A DNA stretch of 64,000 nt, from contig NZ_OZ061315.1 of NCBI RefSeq assembly GCF_964063325.1, forward strand, positions 3,410,001 to 3,474,000. The letters run 5' to 3'. This document shows positions 1 through 8,530 of the stretch, piece by piece. The notes under the pieces are model-generated. The model was not told where the DNA came from. It searched no databases and was given only the letters and a program-made list of their open reading frames with translations. The translations under genes were made by a program, and so were the position numbers. The stretch comes from Hafnia alvei (GTDB lineage: Bacteria > Pseudomonadota > Gammaproteobacteria > Enterobacterales > Enterobacteriaceae). How positions within the stretch are numbered: the first letter of the stretch is position 1; every line of letters starts with the position of its first letter.

Positions 1-420
1 GCGGCACACATGATTCAGCCTGATTTAGCCTTAATCCTCGACACCGCATGTTGGTCAAAAAACTTCGATTACGGCGCCGCGAATCATCGACAAATTGGAC
101 AAGGGCCGATGCTGGTGATGTACGACAAAACCCTAATTCCGTCCCCGCGCCTGCTGAACTTTATTCAAGACACCGCGCAGCAAAATGCCATTCCATTGCA
201 GACTGATATGTTCAGCAACGGCGGTACCGATGGCGGCAGCGTACATCTTTGCGGCAAAGGTATTCCAACCGCAGTACTGGGTGCACCGACGCGACATGGC
301 CATTGCGCCGCATCAATTGCAGATTTGCGGGATATCGAACAGACCAAACAGCTTCTCGTTGCAGTCATCCATCGACTGAATGCCGACACACTCCATCATC
401 TAACGGACTTTTCGCAGTAG
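1..420 (+). CDS. ypdE: M42-family aminopeptidase YpdE, C-terminal part
   Basis: The reading frame is open from the first base of the window, so the start lies upstream and only about 139 C-terminal residues are seen. The motifs NFDYGAA, DMFSNGGTDGG and TRHGHCAAS belong to the metal-dependent M42 peptidases (FrvX/YpdE type); the final His of TRHGHCA is a likely metal ligand. The closest match I recall is E. coli YpdE, a broad cytoplasmic aminopeptidase encoded beside fryA. The next gene here, 26 bases downstream on the same strand, is fryA, which supports that identity. The E. coli order is fryA-ypdE, so the two genes are inverted in order here. Confidence 0.85.
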   Translation, partial: AAHMIQPDLALILDTACWSKNFDYGAANHRQIGQGPMLVMYDKTLIPSPRLLNFIQDTAQQNAIPLQTDMFSNGGTDGGSVHLCGKGIPTAVLGAPTRHGHCAASIADLRDIEQTKQLLVAVIHRLNADTLHHLTDFSQ

Positions 421-446
421 CGCGAGTTTAGAAAAGGATTCATGCC

Positions 447-2942
447 ATGCTAAAGATAGAATTTCTCTGCCCTCTGCCAAACGGCCTACATGCCCGCCCA
501 GCCTATGAGCTCAAGGGGCAGTGCGGTCTGTTTGACAGTGAGATTATCTTTATTAATCAGCGCTCAAACCACCGTGCCGACGCTAAAAGTTCGCTAGCGC
601 TTATCAGCACCGGAACATTGTTCAACGACGCCTGCCTGCTAGAAATCCACGGGCACGATGAAGAAAAAGCCTATCGCGCGTTAGATACCTATATTAAACA
701 GAGTTTTGCCGACAGCGACAGTGAAATTGAGCCTCTGCCCGTAGCCACCACGCGCCCTATTCCACGCTCGCTTTCTCGTTTTCAGCCAAGCCTGATCCAT
801 GGCTGTGGGCTCTCGAGCGGCATCGGGCATGGCGCGTTGTTAATCTACCGCCATACCAATATCGACATTTATAAATCACAACCGGCCAACGTGCAGGATC
901 CTCTGCTGCTTGAACATAGCCTGATTGCGCTAGCCGAGCAGCTTAACCACCAGCTGACCAGCCTAAAAGGGCAAAGCAAAACCATTGTCAATGCCCATCT
1001 CTCGCTGATTCAGGACAAAGAATTTAGCCAAAACATTTTGCGTCATCTGAATCAGAGAAAGTGCAGTCTGGCGACCGCAGCCATTGAAAGCATGGAAGAA
1101 GTGTGTGGCAAATTAGCCATGTCGGCGAGTGAGTACCTGCGCGAGCGCGTGCAAGACATTAGAGACATTACCGCTCAATTACTGCACGTCGCCTATCCCA
1201 ACGTCAATTTGGGCGATCCCCTTGTTTTGCATAAACCGACGATTATTGCCGCCGAAGATATCACGCCGAGTCAGTTTTTAAGCTTAGACAAACAGCTACT
1301 GGCAGGAATGGTGTTAACGCAAACCGGGCGCACCTCGCATACGCTCATTTTAGCGCGCTCGTTGGGCATTCCCGTGCTGTCGGGGATCGAACTGTCGGCC
1401 TTGCAACACTTAGATGATAAGACCGTCTTTATCGACGCGCAGGCCGGCATTCTAGTGATTGAGCCCAACGAAGACGTCAGTGGGTATTTCTCTGTTGCAC
1501 TTGGGCTGGAACAACAAAACCGTGCACGTCAGCTGAAAATGGCGGATCTTCCAGCGGTCACGCAGGATGGGCGCTGCATTGAAATAGGTGCCAACATTGG
1601 TACTGCGCAAGAAGCCCCCGCCGCGTTTAGCCAAGGGGCGGAAGGCATTGGCCTATTTCGCACCGAAATGTTGTTTATGGACCGCGATAAAGCGCCCGAT
1701 GAACAAGAACAGTTTGAAGCCTACCAGCAGGTGTTGATGAATGCGGGCACCCATCCCGTGATTTTTCGTACCATGGATATCGGCGGCGACAAAAAAATCA
1801 GCTACCTGAATATCCCTCAAGAAGAAAATCCGTTTCTTGGCTATCGCGCGGTGCGCATTTATCCCGAGTTTACCGAGCTATTTACCATTCAGCTGCGCGC
1901 CATACTTCGAGCGGCAACCACCGGGTATGCGCGTTTAATGATCCCAATGGTACACACGCTCGATGAAATTCTGTGGGTAAAACAGCAAATTGCCTCGGCT
2001 CAGCGCTCGCTGAAAGCAGAAGGTTTGCGATACGCCGAAACCCTAGAGCTCGGTATTATGGTCGAAGTGCCATCGGTGTGTTTTATCATCGACCACTTCT
2101 GCGATGAGGTTGATTTCTTTAGCATTGGTTCCAACGATATGACGCAATATTTGTATGCCGTCGATCGCAATAACCAGCGCGTCGCGCACCTTTATAATCC
2201 GATTACCCCTTCGTTTCTGCGTATGCTGCGCCAGATTATCGACGTCGCGCATCGACGTGAACGCTGGGTGGGACTGTGCGGTGAGCTCGGTGGGGAACCT
2301 CGTTATCTGCCTCTGCTGATTGGTCTAGGTTTAGACGAGCTCAGCATGAGCGGCGCGCGCATTCCGGCGATTAAAGAGCTGGCACGCAAACTCAGCGCCG
2401 AAGAGTGCGTAGCACTGGCCAACCGCGCCTGTGAGTGCAAATCGGCTAACGATATTGAAGCGTTACTGGATACGCAGGCGATCCCCGCAGATCAGAAACC
2501 GTTGCTGGCGCTAGAGAATATTATCGTTCCCGCTCACCTGACGAATAAAGAACAGGTGATTCAATACCTGTGCGGCAATTTAGCCATTCAGGATCGCACC
2601 GATCATCCTACCGAACTGGAAGAGGATATCTGGCAGCGTGAAGATATCGTCACCACCGGTGTGGGCTTTGGCTTTGCCATTCCGCACACCAAATCGACTC
2701 ATATTAAACACTCCAGTATCAGCATTGCTCGGCTCGAAAACGTTATTGATTGGCAGTCAGAAATGGGTGAGGTCGACTTCGTTATTATGCTGACTCTAGG
2801 CGCACAAGACAGCGTTAGTCACGTTAAAGTCTTTTCCCAGCTCGCGCGTAAATTAGTGAAGAAAGAGTTTCGTGAAGCAATGCGCTCAGCACCCAACGCA
2901 GAAGCCATTCTCTCGCTGCTACAAAGCGAATTAACCTTTTAA
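447..2942 (+). CDS. fryA: multiphosphoryl transfer protein FryA (HPr-EI-EIIA-Fru fusion)
   Basis: This 831-residue PTS protein fuses three phosphocarriers. An HPr domain covers about residues 1-90 with His15 in GLHARP. An enzyme I domain covers about 115-675 with the phospho-His in GRTSHT (His298), the motif GIGLFRTEM and the PEP-site Cys in GLCGELGG. A fructose-type EIIA domain covers about 685-831 with His747 in IPHTK. It would take phosphate from PEP and pass it to a fructose-like EIIB/EIIC permease, which is not in this window. The length equals E. coli FryA as I recall it. The neighbouring ypdE and ypdC genes support a fry/ypd locus. It ends directly against the convergent ypdC stop with no terminator between. 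Confidence 0.92.
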   Translation: MLKIEFLCPLPNGLHARPAYELKGQCGLFDSEIIFINQRSNHRADAKSSLALISTGTLFNDACLLEIHGHDEEKAYRALDTYIKQSFADSDSEIEPLPVATTRPIPRSLSRFQPSLIHGCGLSSGIGHGALLIYRHTNIDIYKSQPANVQDPLLLEHSLIALAEQLNHQLTSLKGQSKTIVNAHLSLIQDKEFSQNILRHLNQRKCSLATAAIESMEEVCGKLAMSASEYLRERVQDIRDITAQLLHVAYPNVNLGDPLVLHKPTIIAAEDITPSQFLSLDKQLLAGMVLTQTGRTSHTLILARSLGIPVLSGIELSALQHLDDKTVFIDAQAGILVIEPNEDVSGYFSVALGLEQQNRARQLKMADLPAVTQDGRCIEIGANIGTAQEAPAAFSQGAEGIGLFRTEMLFMDRDKAPDEQEQFEAYQQVLMNAGTHPVIFRTMDIGGDKKISYLNIPQEENPFLGYRAVRIYPEFTELFTIQLRAILRAATTGYARLMIPMVHTLDEILWVKQQIASAQRSLKAEGLRYAETLELGIMVEVPSVCFIIDHFCDEVDFFSIGSNDMTQYLYAVDRNNQRVAHLYNPITPSFLRMLRQIIDVAHRRERWVGLCGELGGEPRYLPLLIGLGLDELSMSGARIPAIKELARKLSAEECVALANRACECKSANDIEALLDTQAIPADQKPLLALENIIVPAHLTNKEQVIQYLCGNLAIQDRTDHPTELEEDIWQREDIVTTGVGFGFAIPHTKSTHIKHSSISIARLENVIDWQSEMGEVDFVIMLTLGAQDSVSHVKVFSQLARKLVKKEFREAMRSAPNAEAILSLLQSELTF

Positions 2943-3809
2943 TTAACTCGACAGGAAACGCTCTCGGTATTCCGAGGGCGTTATCTCAAACTGCCGCTTG
3001 AACAGGCGGCAAAAGTAGCTCGCATCGCTATAACCACAGCGGTGGGCCACTTCGTTCACGTTCAAATGGTATTTCTGCAAGATCATCTTGGCTTTGCCCA
3101 ACCGCACCCAGTGCAGATAGTCAATAAAGCTCATACTTCCCTCTTGCTGAAAAATACGAGACAGATGATTAGCGCTGATATTAAACATGACCGCGGTATT
3201 TTCACGGGTTAACGCACTGGAAAAATTATCCTGAACGTAGGTACAGATACTTTTATATAAAAAGGCACCGCGCTGCATTTTATTTGCCAACGGTAAGGCC
3301 AACTGGTTACGGCAAACATGCAGCAAACTCAGAACCAAATAACGACCAATATCAGGATCTGCCGTTCTTGCCGCCAACGCGTTTAGCGCCTGTAAAATAT
3401 GCTCACTCTCTTCGGCATTTTGTTGGGTTATTTCCAGCGTTCTTAAACGATGAAAACCCGCCGTCGTAGCGCGTTTATCAAAGAAATGAAAACCAATGTA
3501 GGACGGCGCAAACAGCACGCTAAGCAATAATACATCCTTGTCCCACGTCGGCTGGCTGCTAGCAAATGCAGGAATAAACAACGCATCGCCGTGAGCCAAC
3601 GTGATGCTCGTGCCAGCGGGCTTTTCTGCCGTGTAGCTACCACGTAAAACAATCTCAAGACGTGGGAATTTCGCACCAAGGCTATTCCCTAACGAATGGC
3701 CTTGGCTATCACGCGAACGCTGAGCAAAGTATGTGTGCTTGAGCTGCTGAGGATTCAAAACCAGCCCACTTAATAACTCAGTGAAAAACGGATGATCCGT
3801 CAGCGACAT
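2943..3809 (-). CDS. ypdC: AraC-family transcriptional regulator YpdC
   Basis: This 288-residue protein has an N-terminal cupin-like sensing half and a C-terminal AraC/XylS DNA-binding half with two helix-turn-helix motifs. The first is near ISANHLSRIF and the second near VAHRCGYSDASYFCRLFKR, followed by the family signature PSEYR. It lies convergent to fryA with adjoining stop codons. In E. coli ypdC sits beside fryA, so the match rests on both sequence type and place. Its target is probably the fry genes, which is inference; no effector is evident. Confidence 0.8.
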   Translation of the reverse strand: MSLTDHPFFTELLSGLVLNPQQLKHTYFAQRSRDSQGHSLGNSLGAKFPRLEIVLRGSYTAEKPAGTSITLAHGDALFIPAFASSQPTWDKDVLLLSVLFAPSYIGFHFFDKRATTAGFHRLRTLEITQQNAEESEHILQALNALAARTADPDIGRYLVLSLLHVCRNQLALPLANKMQRGAFLYKSICTYVQDNFSSALTRENTAVMFNISANHLSRIFQQEGSMSFIDYLHWVRLGKAKMILQKYHLNVNEVAHRCGYSDASYFCRLFKRQFEITPSEYRERFLSS

Positions 3810-3880
3810 ATCACTTCACACACGCATATCATCCCGTATTCCCTCTGCGCATTTTCCCAGTCGATAATAAAGAAAATATA

Positions 3881-4351
3881 TTATGCCTTCTGTACAGGCA
3901 CACACATTTCAAAATCCCAGATGCCGCTTTCAGTTCCATCGTTGTGGTATTTTTCAAAACATGGCGCGTTAATCGGCACGTAGCCGCTTCTTGGCAGCAC
4001 TTCGTTGAAAAACTCCATCCACGGGCGACCAAAATCACCGTCTTCAACATGCGCCTGCGCCACCGCGTATAAGCCGCCTTTCAAGGTATCAATGCGAACC
4101 CCTTCGCTATTGGCCGGTAAAACAAAATCAGGCTCGACGGTAATCGCGGTATCAACGCGCATCTCTTCCGGTGGAACTTCTTCTGGATTGTCGTAATAGA
4201 TCGCAATCCAGTCACCGTTTTCATCCACCTTATTATTATCAATCCACTGATATAGTTTCTGGAAACCGACACCCACATTTTGGTCTAACGGCCCCACCAT
4301 GCGAATACCCGCGAAAATGCGCTCGGCGCGCTGCTCTACAATCATTTCCAT
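3881..4351 (-). CDS. sbmC: DNA gyrase inhibitor SbmC (GyrI-like)
   Basis: This 156-residue protein is a single GyrI-like small-molecule-binding domain and matches E. coli SbmC along its length: YYDNPEE, LPANSEGV, GGLYAVA, PWMEFFN, CFEKYHN and WDFEM all have counterparts. SbmC/GyrI binds gyrase and protects cells from gyrase poisons such as microcin B17. A longer frame runs upstream, but the start at 4351 is favoured because a GAGGG ribosome binding site stands at a good distance and the protein then has the family's usual length. A near-perfect LexA box lies about 30 bases upstream, as expected for an SOS-regulated sbmC. Confidence 0.82.
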   Translation of the reverse strand: MEMIVEQRAERIFAGIRMVGPLDQNVGVGFQKLYQWIDNNKVDENGDWIAIYYDNPEEVPPEEMRVDTAITVEPDFVLPANSEGVRIDTLKGGLYAVAQAHVEDGDFGRPWMEFFNEVLPRSGYVPINAPCFEKYHNDGTESGIWDFEMCVPVQKA

Positions 4352-4381
4352 TGTAACGCCCTCTCTCATTGCCAAGTGAAA

Positions 4382-4401
4382 TACTGTATCCATAAACAGT
4401 A
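4382..4401 (-). promoter_or_regulatory. LexA (SOS) box upstream of sbmC
   Basis: The 20-bp site has the CTGT-N8-ACAG core, flanked by TA on both sides, giving TACTGTAT...AACAGTA. This is the enterobacterial LexA consensus. It lies 31 bases before the chosen sbmC start, where LexA would block transcription. The CitA-like transporter gene diverges about 200 bases away and is less likely to be controlled by it. Confidence 0.85.
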
Positions 4402-4607
4402 TTGTCAAAATAAACCAAATTGCCAACAGCTGATTTTCACTTCTGTGATTCGCGCCGCGTTACGGGATTTTATGAAAAAACAAGCGCTCTATTTTACAGA
4501 TCGTTACATTGGTTTTTATGCACAAAAAAGAAACACCTACCAACATCACACTTTCGGCGGTGATTAACTTGTAAAAAAAATGCAAACAAAAACACAGGAA
4601 GTAACAC

Positions 4608-5933
4608 ATGACTTCATCTGCCTCAAAGCCCTCTCAGGCTAACGCCCGAACCGTATTCCGCGTAACGAGCGGTAACTTTCTCGAGATGTATGATTTTATG
4701 GTGTTTGGCTATTACGCCAGCGCGATAGCCGAAACCTTTTTCCCCACTCAAAGCCCCTTTGCCTCGTTAATGCTAACGCTGATGACCTTCGGCGCGGGCT
4801 TCTTAATGCGACCTCTGGGTGCGATTGTGCTGGGTGCCTATATTGACCATCACGGCCGCCGCCGGGGTTTATTGATTACCTTAGGCCTGATGGCGCTGGG
4901 AACATTGACCATCGCCTGTACGCCGTCGTACCACAGTATCGGCATGGCTGCGCCCCTGCTGATTCTGGCGGGCCGCCTGCTTCAGGGGTTTTCCGCCGGT
5001 GTGGAACTGGGCGGTGTGTCGGTCTACCTGTCTGAGATTGCCCCGAAAGATCGCAAAGGGTTCTACGTTAGCTGGCAATCCGGCAGCCAACAAATTGCCG
5101 TTATTTTTGCAGCATTGCTGGGCGTGGGATTAAATCAGTACCTTGGGAAGAGCGTGATGACCGAGTGGGGCTGGCGCATTCCGTTTATCGTGGGTTGCCT
5201 GATTGTGCCTTTCTTGTTTTATATCCGCCGGATGCTTGAAGAAACAGAGGCATTTAACCAACGCAAACATCGCCCAAGCATGAGCGAAATTACCCGTTCA
5301 GTGGCGAGTAACTGGCAATTGGTTTTGGTTGGCATGTTTATGGTGGTGACCACCACGGTGTCGTTCTACCTCATCACGGCCTTCACACCAACCTATGGCA
5401 AAACGGTGTTGCAGTTTACCGCTCAGCAAAGCTTTTTAGTCACGCTGTTGGTGGGAATTTCAAACCTGTTCTGGCTGCCGGTGATGGGCGCGCTGTCAGA
5501 CAAAGTAGGACGGCGGCCATTGCTGTTGCTGTTTAGCGCGTTGATGCTGCTAACGTCCTATCCATCGTTGAACTGGCTGGTAGCACATCCAAGCTTTGCG
5601 CATTTGATTGAAGTTGAACTGTGGCTGTCGTTTATGTATGCCAGCTACAACGGCGCGATGGTGGTATGCCTCACCGAAATCATGCCCGCAGAAGTGCGCG
5701 CATCAGGCTTCTCCATGGCTTATAGCTTGGCTACCGCGATTTTCGGCGGATTTACACCAGCCATATCCAGCTATCTGATCCACGCCACCGGTGACAAAGC
5801 GATGCCGGGAATGTGGCTTTCGGCCGCGGCGGCCTGTGGCTTAATCGCCGCGCTGGCGCTACCTGCAATCCAACGTTTGAATCACAATCGAACCGTCACG
5901 GTGCCTAGCCGTAACGCGGTAGCGCCGAAGTAA
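4608..5933 (+). CDS. MFS citrate/tricarboxylate-type proton symporter (CitA/TcuC-like)
   Basis: This 441-residue major facilitator protein belongs to the metabolite:H+ symporter family. RVTSGNFLEMYDFMVFGYYA, GAYIDHHGRRRGL, LLQGFSAGVELGGVSVYLSEIA, WGWRIPF, GALSDKVGRRP and SLATAIFGGFTPAIS closely follow Salmonella-type CitA and TcuC. Twelve membrane segments are expected, with the two loop motifs GRRRG and GRRPL in the two halves. It should import citrate or a similar tricarboxylate with protons. No regulator or tcuAB catabolic genes adjoin it, so the substrate is not settled. It is divergent from sbmC. Confidence 0.8.
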   Translation: MTSSASKPSQANARTVFRVTSGNFLEMYDFMVFGYYASAIAETFFPTQSPFASLMLTLMTFGAGFLMRPLGAIVLGAYIDHHGRRRGLLITLGLMALGTLTIACTPSYHSIGMAAPLLILAGRLLQGFSAGVELGGVSVYLSEIAPKDRKGFYVSWQSGSQQIAVIFAALLGVGLNQYLGKSVMTEWGWRIPFIVGCLIVPFLFYIRRMLEETEAFNQRKHRPSMSEITRSVASNWQLVLVGMFMVVTTTVSFYLITAFTPTYGKTVLQFTAQQSFLVTLLVGISNLFWLPVMGALSDKVGRRPLLLLFSALMLLTSYPSLNWLVAHPSFAHLIEVELWLSFMYASYNGAMVVCLTEIMPAEVRASGFSMAYSLATAIFGGFTPAISSYLIHATGDKAMPGMWLSAAAACGLIAALALPAIQRLNHNRTVTVPSRNAVAPK

Positions 5934-5958
5934 GTTTTTCGCACCAGAAATAAATCTT

Positions 5959-5987
5959 CCCGACTTTTTCCTCAAGAGAAAGTCGGG
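5959..5987. terminator. inverted repeat between the CitA-like gene and mak
   Basis: A 9-bp perfect stem, CCCGACTTT paired with AAAGTCGGG, lies between two convergent genes. The flanking T tracts are short, so its strength as a terminator is uncertain in either direction. Confidence 0.5.
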
Positions 5988-5994
5988 ATTGATG

Positions 5995-6900
5995 TCAAAG
6001 CGGCCACAGCCACGCAGCACCGCGCACGCCGCTGGAGTCACCGTGTTTGGCTTTACGTACCGGCGTTTCACATTCCCGCCCGAATACCCACGTTGAGATC
6101 AACGGCGGCACCGTTGTATATAACCGGTCCACATTACTCATCCCACCGCCAAGCACCACCACGTCAGGATCGATGATGTTAATCACGTGGGCTAACGATT
6201 TTGCCAGTCGCTGTTCATAGTGGGTGATCGCACGCTCAGCCAACGCATCACCTTGGCGGGATAACGCCATGATTTCAGCGCCCGCTAGCGGCTGACCACC
6301 TAAGCGCTGGTAGTCTGTTTCGAAACCGGTACCCGAAATAAAGGTTTCAATACAACCTGATTTCCCACAGTAGCAAGGAACCTCTTTCTGATACTGCCAC
6401 TCGTCGTCATTAAGCCAAGGCAAAGGATTATGTCCCCACTCGCCCGCAATGCCGTTTCCACCCGCGTGTACCCGCCCGTCGATAGCAATGCCTGAGCCAC
6501 AGCCGGTACCGATAATCACCGCAAACACCAGATGCGCCCCAGCAGCTGCTCCGTCGGTTGCTTCAGACACCGCAAGACAGTTGGCGTCATTGGCCAAACG
6601 AACGTCGCGCGACAGGCGCTTAGCCAGATCTTTGTCTAATGGTTGGCCATTCAGCCAGGTGGAATTCGCATTTTTCACTAGACCGGTAAAGGGCGACAAT
6701 GTGCCAGGGATCCCCACACCCACGCTCCCCCGCTGACCGGTTTGCTTTTCGGCTAACTCCACCAGCCCCGCTATCGCCTCAACGGTTTTTGCATAGTCAT
6801 CACGAGGGGTGGCAATACGATGCCGAAACAGCGCCTGACCGTTATTTCCCAAGGCAATAACTTCAATTTTGGTGCCGCCCAAATCTATACCAATACGCAC
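5995..6900 (-). CDS. mak: fructokinase Mak (ROK family)
   Basis: This 301-residue sugar kinase phosphorylates fructose (and mannose weakly) with ATP. The N-terminal ATP site IDLGGTK, the catalytic region GEWGHNPLP, and the ROK zinc motif with CYCGKSGCIETFISG are all present. The match to E. coli Mak is close over the whole length, including the ending GVRGAAWLWPL. The start codon is GTG at 6900, preceded by a G-rich ribosome binding site. The gene is divergent from rdgC, exactly as in E. coli. Confidence 0.95.
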   Translation of the reverse strand: MRIGIDLGGTKIEVIALGNNGQALFRHRIATPRDDYAKTVEAIAGLVELAEKQTGQRGSVGVGIPGTLSPFTGLVKNANSTWLNGQPLDKDLAKRLSRDVRLANDANCLAVSEATDGAAAGAHLVFAVIIGTGCGSGIAIDGRVHAGGNGIAGEWGHNPLPWLNDDEWQYQKEVPCYCGKSGCIETFISGTGFETDYQRLGGQPLAGAEIMALSRQGDALAERAITHYEQRLAKSLAHVINIIDPDVVVLGGGMSNVDRLYTTVPPLISTWVFGRECETPVRKAKHGDSSGVRGAAWLWPL

Positions 6901-7016
6901 ATAGCCCCCTAAGCAGACGAATACTGAGTCGAACTAGTTTGCAGAATTTCTCGGGCAATTAATACTACAGCCGACCCTCTTTATTCGTTATCATGCGGCC
7001 TGTTTAACACATTGCC

Positions 7017-7096
7017 ATACCCAAAATAATGGGAGTTGTATCAAGGCGGCAAGAGAGCGCAGCCAACATAGATGCAGCTTCAAGTATGAAGGGTAT
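7017..7096. repeat. short ERIC element (central part missing)
   Basis: The 80-bp stretch begins ATACCCAAAATAAT, carries AAGGCGGCAA and ends AGTATGAAGGGTAT, which are the two ends of the ERIC (IRU) repeat. The usual central stem of the roughly 127-bp element is missing. It ends 41 bases before the rdgC start, so it is probably in the rdgC leader or promoter. A larger member is found at 63295-63492. Confidence 0.85.
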
Positions 7097-7137
7097 AAAA
7101 CATGGCGCGCGATGCGTCACGATCAGGGACAACGCTA

Positions 7138-8049
7138 ATGCTATGGTTTAAGAATTTATTGGTTTACCGTCTGAGCCGCGATGTTCATCTGGTGCCAGAT
7201 GAAGTTGAAAAAATGCTGGGCTCGATGGCCTTTACGCCGTGCGGTAGTCAGGATATGGCGAAAACGGGCTGGGTCTCTCCGATGGGTTCCCACAGCGATG
7301 CGCTGACTCACTACGTCAACGACCAAATCCTGCTGTGCGCACGTAAAGAAGAAAAAATCTTACCATCGCCGGTCTTAAAGCAGGCGCTGCAGGCAAAGAT
7401 TGAAAAGCTGGAAGGCGAGCAAGGCCGCAAGCTTAAGAAAACCGAAAAAGACTCGTTAAAAGACGAAGTGCTGCACACGTTACTGCCGCGCGCATTCAGC
7501 CGTTTCAGCCAGACTTGGCTGTGGATTGATATGGCGAATGGCCTGATCATGGTCGATGCCGCCAGTCCGAAAAAAGCAGAAGACACCTTAGCGCTGTTGC
7601 GTAAAAGCATTGGCTCGCTGCCGGTTGTGCCATTAACCATGGAAAGCCCTATTGAGCTGACGATGACCGAATGGGTGCGCTCCGGCGAAGTCCCTGCAGG
7701 CTTTGCCCTGCAAGACGAAGCCGAACTGAAAGCGATTCTGGAAGAAGGTGGCGTGATCCGCTGCAAAAAACAGGATCTGGTTTCTGACGAGATTGCCGTT
7801 CACATTGAAGCGGGCAAACTGGTCACCAAGCTGGCGTTGGACTGGCAGGAGCGCATTCAGTTAGTGCTGTCAGACGATGGTTCACTGAAGCGTTTGAAGT
7901 TCTCTGAAACGATTCGCGATCAGAACGAAGACATCGACCGCGACGATTATGCGCAGCGTTTCGATGCCGATTTCATTTTGATGACCAGCGAACTGGCTGC
8001 GTTAATCAAAAATATTATTGAAGCGCTCGGCGGCGAATCAGAGAAATAA
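7138..8049 (+). CDS. rdgC: recombination-associated protein RdgC
   Basis: This 303-residue protein forms a ring-shaped dimer that binds duplex DNA without sequence preference and limits RecA action. The sequence follows E. coli RdgC throughout: MLWFKNL start, AFTPCGSQDMAKTGW, RKEEKILPSPV, LKKTEKDSLKDEVL, LPRAFSRFSQT and QRFDADFILMT. An upstream in-frame ATG at 7102 exists, but the start at 7138 gives the family N-terminus and has an AGGGA ribosome binding site. It is divergent from mak. Confidence 0.96.
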   Translation: MLWFKNLLVYRLSRDVHLVPDEVEKMLGSMAFTPCGSQDMAKTGWVSPMGSHSDALTHYVNDQILLCARKEEKILPSPVLKQALQAKIEKLEGEQGRKLKKTEKDSLKDEVLHTLLPRAFSRFSQTWLWIDMANGLIMVDAASPKKAEDTLALLRKSIGSLPVVPLTMESPIELTMTEWVRSGEVPAGFALQDEAELKAILEEGGVIRCKKQDLVSDEIAVHIEAGKLVTKLALDWQERIQLVLSDDGSLKRLKFSETIRDQNEDIDRDDYAQRFDADFILMTSELAALIKNIIEALGGESEK

Positions 8050-8064
8050 GTAGAGCTAACAAAA

Positions 8065-8097
8065 ACGGGCTGAAGTTAAACTCCAGCCCGTTTGTTT
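8065..8097. terminator. bidirectional terminator between rdgC and ppnP
   Basis: The 8-bp stem ACGGGCTG / CAGCCCGT is flanked by an A tract on the left and a T-rich tract on the right. It can stop transcription from both convergent genes. Confidence 0.85.
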
Positions 8098-8111
8098 GAG
8101 ACTAAGAAATC

Positions 8112-8399
8112 TTAGCTCAGGTATTTACACAGATACGAAGTCGGTTCCGCAACCTGCAAGTTAAACTCGCTATGCCCCGGAACAAAGAACGTCTCGCCTG
8201 ATGAGAACACCTGCCAATCAGGCGCACCCGGAATTAACACACGCAATGCACCTGTAATCACCGTCATCTCTTCCGGCTTATCGGTTGAGAAGGTGTATTC
8301 CCCTGCGTCCATTACGCCAATGCTCTGACGCCCAATGCTGCCACTGTCAAAACCAATCGACTTCACTTTACCAGCAAAATACTCATTTACATTCAACAT
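8112..8399 (-). CDS. ppnP: pyrimidine/purine nucleoside phosphorylase PpnP
   Basis: This 95-residue single-domain cupin matches E. coli PpnP (YaiE): NEYFAGKVKSIGF, GVMDAGEYTFST, PEEMTVITGAL and PGHSEFNLQVAEPTSYLC. The enzyme splits many nucleosides with phosphate to give ribose-1-phosphate and the free base. It is convergent with rdgC, as part of the mak-rdgC-ppnP neighbourhood. Confidence 0.95.
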   Translation of the reverse strand: MLNVNEYFAGKVKSIGFDSGSIGRQSIGVMDAGEYTFSTDKPEEMTVITGALRVLIPGAPDWQVFSSGETFFVPGHSEFNLQVAEPTSYLCKYLS

Positions 8400-8530
8400 A
8401 CTATGGCACCTGTATTGAGAAGGGGTTACTGCATCTTGTATGAAAAAAACAGTGCTGTCACTGACTTAGTTCACACTGTGAGAGAACCGCGCCGGATATG
8501 GCTTCAAGCGCTCATTAACTGAACGTTTGT

